Positions 35,485 to 44,178 of a stretch of DNA of 64,000 nucleotides are shown here, one piece after another. Below the pieces are notes generated by a model, which saw only the letters and a list, made by a program, of their open reading frames with translations, ran no database searches and was not told the origin of the DNA. Each line of letters starts with the position of its first letter. Position 1 is the first letter of the stretch. Source of the DNA: Billgrantia sulfidoxydans (GTDB lineage Bacteria; Pseudomonadota; Gammaproteobacteria; Pseudomonadales; Halomonadaceae); NCBI RefSeq assembly GCF_017868775.1, contig NZ_CP053381.1, positions 3,162,001 through 3,226,000 of the forward strand, in the 5' to 3' direction. The translations under genes and the position numbers were made by a program.

Positions 35485-38400
35485 TTAAGCCACATAACAA
35501 TCATTCGTTTGGCCTGCCACCACCTGCATCAGGCTATCCAGGTAGTTGGAATCCGACATGAACAATACGTGCTTGGCACGCAGTTCATCCGAAGTCATCC
35601 CCCAGTGGCTCACAATCCACTCCCGTGTAGTGCTGGAAGGCGCCAGGATGACGCTTTCCAGCTCGACATGCTCACTTTTCAGGCGCCGTTCCACATCCTT
35701 GATGCGCTCCCCAAACTCGATCTTCTCGTCCTTCGGCCCGGTATGGCGGAGCCCATGAGGGTCAACGAAAACGATGCGCTGCCTGTCGTCCTGCACATGC
35801 CAGAGGATGAAGTCGGGGTAGAACCCACCCGCCTCGAAGAAGCCAATGCCCTGCTTGACCAGGTTGCGCAGCAGGTATAGCTGTTCGCCACGTTCCGCTA
35901 TTGCCTGCTGGTTTCGCTCCAGCCACTTTTTCAGATCCTCGACGAAGCGGAACTCACTGTCGTTCAGGGCAACGGGTTCGACGCGGATACGGCTGTCCTT
36001 ACCCAGGTGCAGCAGCGGGTTGTAGAGATGAGCACCGATTTGCACGGCGCTGATGCCATTGGACTTGGACGACCGATACATACCCTGGCGCTGCTTCTCG
36101 ATGGCCTCCTTCATCTGCTTGATGTCGTCGATCAACGCTGATTCACTGCCGTCGACGATTAGCTGATACTCCTTGGTATCCGGCAGGTTGCCTCGGGCAT
36201 CCTCGAGCGCGACCAGCTCCATGCGCGGCTCCAGATAGGCTCGGCGGTGGTAGTTGAAGACCCGGTCCATCAGCAGCGATAGGAGCTCCAGCGCCATGCT
36301 CTGGTAGCGCTGGAAGTTGTCGGCATGCAGCTTCCACTGGTCCTCGGGGACCAGCAGCCTGTACCACACCCGGCTCTTCAGCAGCGCCGGCAATCGGCCG
36401 GTATCGATGAGCAGGTTGGCATAGCTGCGGGATCGCCTGTAACGCTCCAGGTCTCGCTCAAGGGCGGCCATGTCCAGGAACAGCAGGCGCTCGTCATCGA
36501 AGTAGCGCTCGTGCTGCTTGGCCTGGCCTGGCTTGGCCATTACGTCCTTCACGCCCGAGGCCTGAAGGCTTTCGACCCGAGGGTAGCGGTCGAGCTCTAT
36601 CTTGCGCTCCTTGAGCACGATATCCGGCGTCAGGCCCAGCTCATGACGGAAACCGCTACCGACGGTAGCCACAGGGTGTCCGAAGCGCACCAAGGGGCCG
36701 TCGCGGTAAAAGCTGTAGGCCTGCTTGGTGTCCTGCCGGACCTTAGGACGCAGCATCTTCAACGACTTGCCAACGTCCTCCATCACGTTCAGCTTGAGCG
36801 TATGGATCTCGGGTTGGTCGTTGCCCGGCAGGTCTTCATCCTTCAGGAAGTCACGGAAGGTCGCCATGAAGTCGGCACCGACGCCGAAGACGTTGAGTGT
36901 CTCGAGCAAATAGAGGTGCTTGGGAGCCAGCACCGGATCGAGCCGGCTGGAGCGCATCAGGCTCATGTCTCGGCCTTTCAAGCGTACACCGCGACCGAAC
37001 AGCTGGATGATCTGCGAGCCCTCCTTCTTGCCGGTGTTCATCAGGCCCATGCTAGAGACACGCCAGCAGTTCCAGCCCTCGATGAACTTCTTGGAGCCGA
37101 TCAGCAGGTTAACCGGCGAGCTATCGCGAGTAACCTCGGAGAAAATGGGATTGGCCAGTTCCGACTTGCGGACTTGCAGATGCTGGATTTTGTAATCCTC
37201 AAGGTGCTCGGCCAGCCCCAGAGCATCACCCACGTTGATCAGGCCGAAGGGCTTCTCCGCCTCCCCCACCTTGAGCAGTAGCTCGCCGGAGTCACCGGTG
37301 ATTCGGTCGACGTTCAGCGTACCGCCGCCTGGGGCATGGAAGGTATGGGTAAGGATGTCGCGGTAGAGCTCTTCGACGGTCGGTCCTAGGGCCTTGAGCC
37401 AGGGAAAGCTACCCGAGAAGATCTCGTTGCCTTGCTTGTCGATCAGCCCGGTAGTTTCTGCGTCACCTTCAAAGACGGCGCTGAGCGCCCGGCGCGCTTC
37501 ATCCTTCTCCCCAAGGAACCAGGCCAGAAAGCCCAAGACCTGAGCGATATCGGAAGCACGCTCCTTGTAGTTCTTGGCAGTCTCCTTGCTGCCGTCGTCC
37601 TTGACCACGCTGGCCCCGACGAACACCCATAGCGGCGCGGCCAGGTTCCACTGGGTCAGCTGGCCGTGTTCTTCCTGGTAGTAGCGCTGCTGCTGGTAGA
37701 AAGCCAGCAGTGCCGCCGTGAGGTAGGTGTAGCGCTGCTGTGTCTCCTTCTCCGGCAGGTTGAAGATTCGGTAGTCCTTGCCGTAGCCATCTTCGTAGAA
37801 GTAGCGGTAACCATAATCGAACAGGATGCTCTTGGCGTAGGTCTCCTCCACCGCAGCATCCTTGGCGGCCACCACGGCCTCCTTGAAGGTGGCCGAGTAC
37901 TCGAAGGTAAAGCCACGCCCGGCCAGCTTGTTGCGATGCGACAGCCAGCCTTTCTCTTCGCTCGCCGACCCCAGCCCGCGGTGCCCTTCATCGACCAGCA
38001 GCAGGTTGCCATCGCCGAAGCTGTCCACCGCCATGGTCTTCTTGCCCTGCTCGATGCCGAGCTTGGTGATTTCGGTCACGGCAACACGGCTCAGCGCTTT
38101 CCGCTCGCCGCTGAACAGGTCACCACCGTCCTGGCTCAGGCGCTCCGCCTCCAGGCTGGATTCACGGCACTCCAGCAGGTGCTGCTCACTGAGGCGCTCA
38201 TTGGGCGTAATCAGAATGATCTGACCATAGTCGGCGATACGGTGATGCTTGCGAGCGTAATGCCGGAACTGACGCACGTTGGTGTGCATCAGCAGCGTCT
38301 TGCCCGAGCCCGTGGCATTTTGCAAGCACAGCTTGTTGAGGTCATCGTCCTCATAGGGACCGATGCCCGTCTGGTAGCCCTGCCCCTGCCAGTACCTATT

Positions 38401-38856
38401 GAACCGCTCGACCTGGCGGTTGAGGCTGGCCTTGAGCGCCTCACGATCGCGGAAGTATTCATGGAGGTAGATCTCGACGAACAGCAGGGTCAGCCACTGG
38501 AAGTATTTCCAATCGACCTCGGTCTCCCTCTGCTGATTGAGGGCATCGGTGTGCTCAACGATGTTGGCGTCGAAGCGCTTCAGATCCTCCTCACCGTACT
38601 TCCAGGTGGGCTGATAGCTGCCCAGCAAGGCGTGGAGGTAGTGGTGGTGGCGATCGCCGGTCAGCCCGGGATCACTCCCCTTGAGCGTCTTGCTGAGCAG
38701 GGTAATCGGACGTACCCGGCTGCCGCCGTCCCGGTACTGCTCCAACGGGTCGATACCGAAGCGCGTCAGCACCCACTGGTTGAGCACCAGCTTCTTGAGG
38801 AAGTCGGTCTTGGCACTAAGTTGCTTGATCTTGGTCTGGCGTGGCCTCCCTGCCAT
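35485..38856 (-). CDS. type III restriction Res-like helicase with C-terminal nuclease-like region
   Basis: 1123 residues. It is an SF2 helicase: Walker A NATGSGKTLLM at 180-190, Walker B LLLVDEGHRGL near 289, motif III YSATF near 321, and motif VI QLFGRGVRLKG near 618. The end (about residues 1010-1040) carries YPDFILW then IVFVDPHGL. This matches the PD-(D/E)xK nuclease of Res-like proteins except that the expected Lys of the DxK pair is His, so cleavage activity is uncertain. It is longer than classical type III Res (~970). Its ATG shares one base with the stop of the 64-aa gene, making it the last gene of the mod-kinase-small-res operon. Confidence 0.85.
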   Translation of the reverse strand: MAGRPRQTKIKQLSAKTDFLKKLVLNQWVLTRFGIDPLEQYRDGGSRVRPITLLSKTLKGSDPGLTGDRHHHYLHALLGSYQPTWKYGEEDLKRFDANIVEHTDALNQQRETEVDWKYFQWLTLLFVEIYLHEYFRDREALKASLNRQVERFNRYWQGQGYQTGIGPYEDDDLNKLCLQNATGSGKTLLMHTNVRQFRHYARKHHRIADYGQIILITPNERLSEQHLLECRESSLEAERLSQDGGDLFSGERKALSRVAVTEITKLGIEQGKKTMAVDSFGDGNLLLVDEGHRGLGSASEEKGWLSHRNKLAGRGFTFEYSATFKEAVVAAKDAAVEETYAKSILFDYGYRYFYEDGYGKDYRIFNLPEKETQQRYTYLTAALLAFYQQQRYYQEEHGQLTQWNLAAPLWVFVGASVVKDDGSKETAKNYKERASDIAQVLGFLAWFLGEKDEARRALSAVFEGDAETTGLIDKQGNEIFSGSFPWLKALGPTVEELYRDILTHTFHAPGGGTLNVDRITGDSGELLLKVGEAEKPFGLINVGDALGLAEHLEDYKIQHLQVRKSELANPIFSEVTRDSSPVNLLIGSKKFIEGWNCWRVSSMGLMNTGKKEGSQIIQLFGRGVRLKGRDMSLMRSSRLDPVLAPKHLYLLETLNVFGVGADFMATFRDFLKDEDLPGNDQPEIHTLKLNVMEDVGKSLKMLRPKVRQDTKQAYSFYRDGPLVRFGHPVATVGSGFRHELGLTPDIVLKERKIELDRYPRVESLQASGVKDVMAKPGQAKQHERYFDDERLLFLDMAALERDLERYRRSRSYANLLIDTGRLPALLKSRVWYRLLVPEDQWKLHADNFQRYQSMALELLSLLMDRVFNYHRRAYLEPRMELVALEDARGNLPDTKEYQLIVDGSESALIDDIKQMKEAIEKQRQGMYRSSKSNGISAVQIGAHLYNPLLHLGKDSRIRVEPVALNDSEFRFVEDLKKWLERNQQAIAERGEQLYLLRNLVKQGIGFFEAGGFYPDFILWHVQDDRQRIVFVDPHGLRHTGPKDEKIEFGERIKDVERRLKSEHVELESVILAPSSTTREWIVSHWGMTSDELRAKHVLFMSDSNYLDSLMQVVAGQTNDCYVA

Positions 38857-39050
38857 CAGTGCGACTCCCGGTCCTGCTCATTCTGCTCGCCCACACGCTT
38901 CGTAGGCGCATCTTCGCCCACCAGCACGGGCTTGCCGTCTTGCCAGATCACGGCGTACTGGCCGAGGCGACGTTTACGCTCCAGGGTGTCGGCGACTGCG
39001 GTACGGAGGCTATCCAGCATCTCCTGAGTATCCGGTGCCAGCTGAGTCAT
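38856..39050 (-). CDS. small acidic/basic protein coupled to zeta-like kinase (possible antitoxin or adaptor)
   Basis: 64 residues: [20 protein letters not shown], then [20 protein letters not shown], ending in a charged tail. The gene overlaps the kinase stop (ATGA) and the res start (TGATG). Small proteins with the [17 protein letters not shown] pattern recur beside zeta-like kinases in my memory of other genomes, which suggests an antitoxin role. This is inference; no structure or assay is known to me. Confidence 0.7.
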   Translation of the reverse strand: MTQLAPDTQEMLDSLRTAVADTLERKRRLGQYAVIWQDGKPVLVGEDAPTKRVGEQNEQDRESH

Positions 39051-39637
39051 GGCCGTGCCTCCTTGACGAGTAGGTTGTAGTGGCGATCATCGAGAATATG
39101 GCGCTCGTCCCCGGTCTGTTCAAAGACCGGCTCCGGGGTGCCGCCGGCATTCATGAAGCAGCGCGCACGGGAAACGGAGGGCGCGTAGAGCGTCAGCAGG
39201 TTGTGTAGGCTGCGTGGGAAGCGGCGCTGAATGTCCTTCAGTGGGATATCGTGTCCACCATGAGATACTCGCTCTGCCACACGCAGACGTGACATCTCCG
39301 CCGAGGGGAGTGCCAGGTAGACCAGCTCGACCCGCCAGCCTGTTGCCAGCAGCCGCTTCACCAGGCTCAAGTAGCCTCGCCCCGAGAGTGTCGTCTCGAA
39401 GGCGAAATCCTCACCCTCCTCGATCGCGTCTTCGATCTCGCGTAGAAAAATCCGACTGGCGGTGAGAAGCTCCCGCTCCGGCGCCAGGGGAGAGAGACCA
39501 GCGGCGATCAGGTCGGCGTTGATGAACCGCGCACATTTGGCCACCTGGGGCAGGTAGTGAAGCGCAAACGTCGTTTTGCCAGCCCCATTAGGGCCGGCAA
39601 CAATCCAGCAGGTAGGAGCGCTGGCTTCAGAGTTCAT
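39047..39637 (-). CDS. zeta-toxin-like P-loop kinase
   Basis: 196 residues from the ATG that overlaps the methyltransferase 3' end by 11 bases. Walker A is [17 protein letters not shown] near residue 12. [15 protein letters not shown], then [19 protein letters not shown], match the zeta-toxin/AAA kinase family, in which the Asp and Arg act on UDP-N-acetylglucosamine. Zeta toxins phosphorylate that cell-wall precursor and are restrained by an epsilon antitoxin. No epsilon-like gene is seen; the coupled 64-aa protein is the best candidate partner. The interlocked genes imply a shared role with the methyltransferase and helicase. Confidence 0.78.
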   Translation of the reverse strand: MNSEASAPTCWIVAGPNGAGKTTFALHYLPQVAKCARFINADLIAAGLSPLAPERELLTASRIFLREIEDAIEEGEDFAFETTLSGRGYLSLVKRLLATGWRVELVYLALPSAEMSRLRVAERVSHGGHDIPLKDIQRRFPRSLHNLLTLYAPSVSRARCFMNAGGTPEPVFEQTGDERHILDDRHYNLLVKEARP

Positions 39638-42600
39638 CGTCACATCCCTCCCACATGCGGGCATGGAAGGTCTCTTCCAGGCTGTGTACGCGGCTACGCG
39701 CACTGCCGGTCAGGTTCAAGCCGTGCGGGCCGTTGATGTAGATAGCATCGAACTCACTGTCGGTGGTGCCGATCTTGTATTTTTCCAGCAGCGCTTCCAG
39801 CACCGCGGCATCCTTCTCAGGGTCGTCGGTCAGCTTACGCCACACCACCAGCACCTTGGCCAGGTCCTCGTCGCTGCCCGGGATACGGCGCACGTGCCCT
39901 TCCACCTGGCGAATCCAGTAGGCACCGTCTTCGTTCTCTCGCAGGCCTTCTGCCTTGAGACGCGTGTTCTGGTCCTCCGGCAGCTCGGGGTCTTCCTCGC
40001 GAGTGAAGCGGGCGATATAGGTACGCGGCTTGTCGAGGTGAGTGACATGCAGACCGATCAGCCAATTGAACGTTTCGACCAGGTCGACGGCGGTTTCGCG
40101 GGTCTCGTCGCTGCCGGGCTGCTTGACCTTCAGCGTGTAGCCTTCGGGGTCACGGAACCACTCGGTATTGAGCAGGCTGGCTGAGCCGCGGGTCTCCACA
40201 TCGAGCAGATACTTGAGGGTATAGTCACGGCGCAGCTCGGCATTCTGCTCCATCAGCGCATCGCGCTGGGGGTTATCGTCCAGCTCGAGATTGTTGAGAG
40301 TATCGTCGTAGCTCTCAAGGCGGAGGTATTTGAAGCATTGAGCCACGCCATTCAACTCCCCTTTGTCATCCTCTAACGGGGCCCCACCTTTCCAATCCTG
40401 TGAATATGCCGACTTCACAAGCCTAGGCTTAATTACATCCGAAAAATACTCACCCATCTCCACCAAGAAATATTTCTTCCCACCCTCCCCCAATCTCTTG
40501 CTATTTATTACAGATACACCCGTGGTGCCAGAGCCGGAAAAATAATCTATCACCCAACCATTTTTTCCAAAATACGAGAGCAGCCTGCCTATATCCTTCA
40601 CATCTTTCGGGTTGTCAAAAACCCGATCCCCCATGATCGCCTCAAATGCATTGTTAGTATTTTGCGCATAGCTCCAAAAGACACTCCCCATCACTTGGCG
40701 CGAGTTCTCAAAAAGATAATACACTACACCTGGCACGGTTTTCTCATCACGGCCAAAAGATATTTCGCCTCTATCATACTTATCCCAAAAGGTTTCGGGC
40801 TTAGAATACCTCCACCCACTCTTTGGGATTTTTACGGGCAGCTTTGTTTGAGGGTGCAACACCTCATACCTTGGCCCCTTACCACCTGGCCAGTTTATAT
40901 TCCCATCATCCCTATACGGCCCCCTCAAAGACATCTTGGGATATTTTGACAAAATACTTTTTGTTTCCGAGTCTTTAACCGATGACACGAAAAACTTCCA
41001 TTCTTCATGGATTTTTCCCAAGTCATTCCCAACCCTTTTTTTTATTCTCTCAAACTCGGCCTTCGCCTCATCCACCCCCGCCTTAAGCTCTCTGAGTTTC
41101 CTGCCTGACTTATCCAAACCTTCTTTATCTAAGCAATAAACCGCCATATATTCATGGCCAACCGAAAAATACTTGGCATCGTTTTTTCTGTTTCTATCCC
41201 AAACCAACCTAGCAAGGCGGTTGCTCGAGCCAAAAACCTCATCCGCCAAGAGACCAAAATTCTGAATCTCTACATCATCAAAGCTTACGACAACAAAAGC
41301 ATCTTTAGTCATCAAGTGCAAGCTAGATGAAATCCTGTCATAAAGCATCGCGAGCCAGCTTGAATCTTTATAGCTATCCTTGTAAACAAACCCGTCATCG
41401 CCAGTATTGTAAGGCGGGTCAATATAGCAAACCGGCATGGACTTCTCGAATGTTCTTTCAGCCATCCTTATTGCTTGAAAATTATCGGACTGAACAAGTA
41501 TGCCATCCAAGCTGGAGAAAGAGACACCAGAGCGAGACAGTATGTCTATTTTGAGTTTTTCCGAAAGAAGACCAGTATCTACCATCAGAAACTTGAACTT
41601 ACTACTCGACAAAATTCCTGCGGGGCCTTCACCATCTAAAACCTCATCCAGCTCATTCAGATCAACAGAGCAGTACTTTTCCCACTGCCTCCTTTGCTCC
41701 TCATTGCTTGAAATATCGACAACAAGATCCTCGCATCCCTTTAAAATATCTAAAGAAATGCAATAATCAGAACTTAAAACAAATTTTTTCTTAAGCCACA
41801 GCTTCCGCTGAAAATTCTCCAGCTGTGACAGAAATATGATAATCTGCTTGGCGATCTTACGTAGTACCTGAATCTTCTTCAGCTGCTGCTCAACGATCAG
41901 CACATCAGCATTGTCGATATCGTCAAGGCGCAGGATCTCGTTCTTGATATAGAAATCTAGCTCGCGCGATAGGAATCCACCCAGGTCCTTGTGGATAAAA
42001 TAGTCCATGGTATTTCTGGCTGTGTACTGCTGCAGGTACTTGCCCAGCAGAGTGCGCTCTTTCTGCTTGTCCGTCGGCGCCCGGGTAGCAAGCCCTTCTC
42101 GGAAGGCAGCTACGCCATCGGTGAGGCGCAGCGCCGCCATGATGAACTCTTCAGCCTCCTCGAGGCGCTTTTTCTGCCAGGTGCCGCTCTGGCCCGTCTT
42201 TTCCGGGTCGGGCCGGTACTCGAACTGCAGCACGAGGTCGGCGCCCTCCAGGCGCACCGGCTCGTCGTGGTGGATGATGAAGAAGCGCTCGGTGCTCTCC
42301 TTCACATCGTTGTGCTCACCCTCGGTAGCATCGACCACACGGCAGTGCACCTTGAGCGCGGCGTCCACTGAATCGAAGCCCAGGCCACCCTGTGCGGCGG
42401 AACCATGTAGCTTCTTCAGGGCCTCGTTGAGGTTGAAGGTGAAGTTGGCCAGCGTCTCGGAGGACTTGACGTAGTACTGGTCCTTGTTGGCCCAGTGAAG
42501 GTAGACCTCTCGCCCATCGTAGGGCACCGCATAGGGGGCGGCCCGGCTGTCGTTCTCGGCGACGTGATGGCGACGACTCATGAAGTCGCCTTTGTCGTAG

Positions 42601-42977
42601 TAGCGGGAGAAGAAGCGGTAGAGGTGGTCGTAGATGTCCGCCGAGGCGTTTTGCTCGCGCTTGGCAACATCGTAGGCGGCACGTGCCTGCTTCACCGCCG
42701 GGGCGCTATCCGGGTCCGGAGCCCCCAGCTCCTCGGCCTGACGCCGCTTCTCCTCGATCTCCTGGCGCATCGTTGCCAGCTGCTCTTCGCCCTGCTCGGC
42801 AAACGCCTCCTCGATCGCCTGGGCCAGGTCTTCCCGGATGAACCGGGAGAGTTGGTCGCTCTTGGCATGCATGATGCGGTAGAGCCCGAAGTCCAACTCC
42901 GGCTTGTCGAGCTGGAACAGCTCGTGCAAGAGGTCGATGAAACGTTGCCTTCGGTCGTCCGTGGTTGCTACAGCCAT
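39627..42977 (-). CDS. site-specific DNA methyltransferase, type III Mod-like (beta class)
   Basis: 1116 residues. The catalytic motif DPPYNTG is at 520-526 and the SAM-binding YFSGSGTTG near 815. This IV-before-I order marks beta-class amino-methyltransferases such as type III Mod enzymes, making N6-methyladenine or N4-methylcytosine. It is about 450 residues longer than classical Mod, with a long helical N-terminus. DNA coding for about residues 375-870 is distinctly AT-rich, with different codon use from both ends, so the core has probably been replaced by recombination. First gene of the overlapping operon with kinase, 64-aa protein and Res. No good Shine-Dalgarno before the ATG. Confidence 0.88.
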   Translation of the reverse strand: MAVATTDDRRQRFIDLLHELFQLDKPELDFGLYRIMHAKSDQLSRFIREDLAQAIEEAFAEQGEEQLATMRQEIEEKRRQAEELGAPDPDSAPAVKQARAAYDVAKREQNASADIYDHLYRFFSRYYDKGDFMSRRHHVAENDSRAAPYAVPYDGREVYLHWANKDQYYVKSSETLANFTFNLNEALKKLHGSAAQGGLGFDSVDAALKVHCRVVDATEGEHNDVKESTERFFIIHHDEPVRLEGADLVLQFEYRPDPEKTGQSGTWQKKRLEEAEEFIMAALRLTDGVAAFREGLATRAPTDKQKERTLLGKYLQQYTARNTMDYFIHKDLGGFLSRELDFYIKNEILRLDDIDNADVLIVEQQLKKIQVLRKIAKQIIIFLSQLENFQRKLWLKKKFVLSSDYCISLDILKGCEDLVVDISSNEEQRRQWEKYCSVDLNELDEVLDGEGPAGILSSSKFKFLMVDTGLLSEKLKIDILSRSGVSFSSLDGILVQSDNFQAIRMAERTFEKSMPVCYIDPPYNTGDDGFVYKDSYKDSSWLAMLYDRISSSLHLMTKDAFVVVSFDDVEIQNFGLLADEVFGSSNRLARLVWDRNRKNDAKYFSVGHEYMAVYCLDKEGLDKSGRKLRELKAGVDEAKAEFERIKKRVGNDLGKIHEEWKFFVSSVKDSETKSILSKYPKMSLRGPYRDDGNINWPGGKGPRYEVLHPQTKLPVKIPKSGWRYSKPETFWDKYDRGEISFGRDEKTVPGVVYYLFENSRQVMGSVFWSYAQNTNNAFEAIMGDRVFDNPKDVKDIGRLLSYFGKNGWVIDYFSGSGTTGVSVINSKRLGEGGKKYFLVEMGEYFSDVIKPRLVKSAYSQDWKGGAPLEDDKGELNGVAQCFKYLRLESYDDTLNNLELDDNPQRDALMEQNAELRRDYTLKYLLDVETRGSASLLNTEWFRDPEGYTLKVKQPGSDETRETAVDLVETFNWLIGLHVTHLDKPRTYIARFTREEDPELPEDQNTRLKAEGLRENEDGAYWIRQVEGHVRRIPGSDEDLAKVLVVWRKLTDDPEKDAAVLEALLEKYKIGTTDSEFDAIYINGPHGLNLTGSARSRVHSLEETFHARMWEGCDDEL

Positions 42978-43115
42978 TGGTCAGTACTCATCAGCTCGCG
43001 AAACCGACATGAATCACTATGAAATTCAAGCAGTTAAAGAATCACGACCAGGCGACGAGGCCTGGCCAGTGGAGATTCGTATGGTGCTGATGATACTCGG
43101 TGGAGGTGCCAGGCT

Positions 43116-44030
43116 CTAGGAGAGGCGGCTCCGCCACACGGGGCACTGCAGCCAGCCGTCGGGGAAGCCCATGCTTCCAGGGTCGATGGCATAGCGCTCG
43201 ATCAGAGCCGCCAGCCTCTCTCGAAAGTGGTGATGGCGGCTGATCACATCGAGCACATAGGCAAGCATCGTTACAGTGTTGTATAGCTTACGCTGCGCCG
43301 TTTCGTCTCTGAACTTGACCAGGCTGTCCCCCAGTGGCTCCGGGTTGCGTGGCAATGTGAACTTCACCGTCAGCTCGCGGTTCCACACCCGGGCGTGGTG
43401 GGCACAGTGGTTGCGGACTACGTTCAGGTGGTGGCAGAAGGAAGTCAAGATACGCTCATCCAAGCCGTAGGGCCTAGCGATGGCGTTGCGGTCATCACTA
43501 TGAGCGAGGTGCTTGAGCCACTTCGAGAGCTGGCCAAAGCTCATGATCTCTACCACCGCCCATACAGGCGGCAGGGGCTCGTCGTACCGAGAGCGGAAGT
43601 GCTCGATGAACACCTCGCGATTGCTTTGCACATCCTTGAGAAGGCCGGCCAACCCGCTCCGATAGTTCCAGCGGCTGGAGTCCGTAAACAGCGAGGTCTG
43701 CATCAGCGCATGCGGTCCATGACGGTGCCCCATCTGATAGGCAAAGTGGCCGCGCAACGACACCTCGACCCTTTCAATGGCGTCAAGCAGCAACAAGCGC
43801 AGCTCACGATCGAACAGGTAGTGGTCCAGCACCGTCTCGAACTGGGTCCCAGGGCGGAAGGTATGACTATCGTGGTCCGCCTCATAGGGAAGCCAGTAGG
43901 CGGCGAGCCGATAGTAGTTCAGGTGGGCCAGATAGTGTTCGGCTCGGGCTTCGTCCCGAACCTGCATCCCCCGCTCGCGAAGTCGCGCAAGCTGGTCGGC
44001 ATAGCTAAGGGCTGGTTTTTCGTATCTCAT
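43116..44030 (-). CDS. Abi_2 family protein (HEPN-type abortive infection)
   Basis: 304 residues, starting at MRYEKPALSYADQLARL, the usual family beginning; a slightly earlier ATG adds nine residues that overlap the terminator. The Abi_2 family includes AbiD/AbiF of Lactococcus. LNYYRLAAYWLP near residue 40 and VVRNHCAHHARVWNRE near 210 are family hallmarks. The RNHCAH string fits the Rx4H motif of HEPN ribonucleases. Such proteins kill or arrest the cell during phage infection. It lies between the SNF2 and methyltransferase genes, in the same direction. No Shine-Dalgarno was found. Confidence 0.85.
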   Translation of the reverse strand: MRYEKPALSYADQLARLRERGMQVRDEARAEHYLAHLNYYRLAAYWLPYEADHDSHTFRPGTQFETVLDHYLFDRELRLLLLDAIERVEVSLRGHFAYQMGHRHGPHALMQTSLFTDSSRWNYRSGLAGLLKDVQSNREVFIEHFRSRYDEPLPPVWAVVEIMSFGQLSKWLKHLAHSDDRNAIARPYGLDERILTSFCHHLNVVRNHCAHHARVWNRELTVKFTLPRNPEPLGDSLVKFRDETAQRKLYNTVTMLAYVLDVISRHHHFRERLAALIERYAIDPGSMGFPDGWLQCPVWRSRLS

Positions 44031-44040
44031 TGATCGCACA

Positions 44041-44090
44041 AAAAAGTAACCCCCCATGGTGCGCTGATCTGACGGGAAGCGTGGGGGGTG
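44041..44090 (-). terminator. intrinsic terminator after SNF2 gene
   Basis: On the minus strand ACCCCCCA pairs with TGGGGGGT around a 25-base loop and is followed by TACTTTTTTG. It lies ~90 bases beyond the SNF2 stop and just before the Abi start, so Abi may need its own promoter or read-through. Confidence 0.7.
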
Positions 44091-44178
44091 TTGTTACATA
44101 CAAGTTTAGGCAGTTGACCCGCCAAGGTCAACCGGCCAAGACGACCTTCGAGGCCAAGTCCTTGGGCCCGCATGCCCT

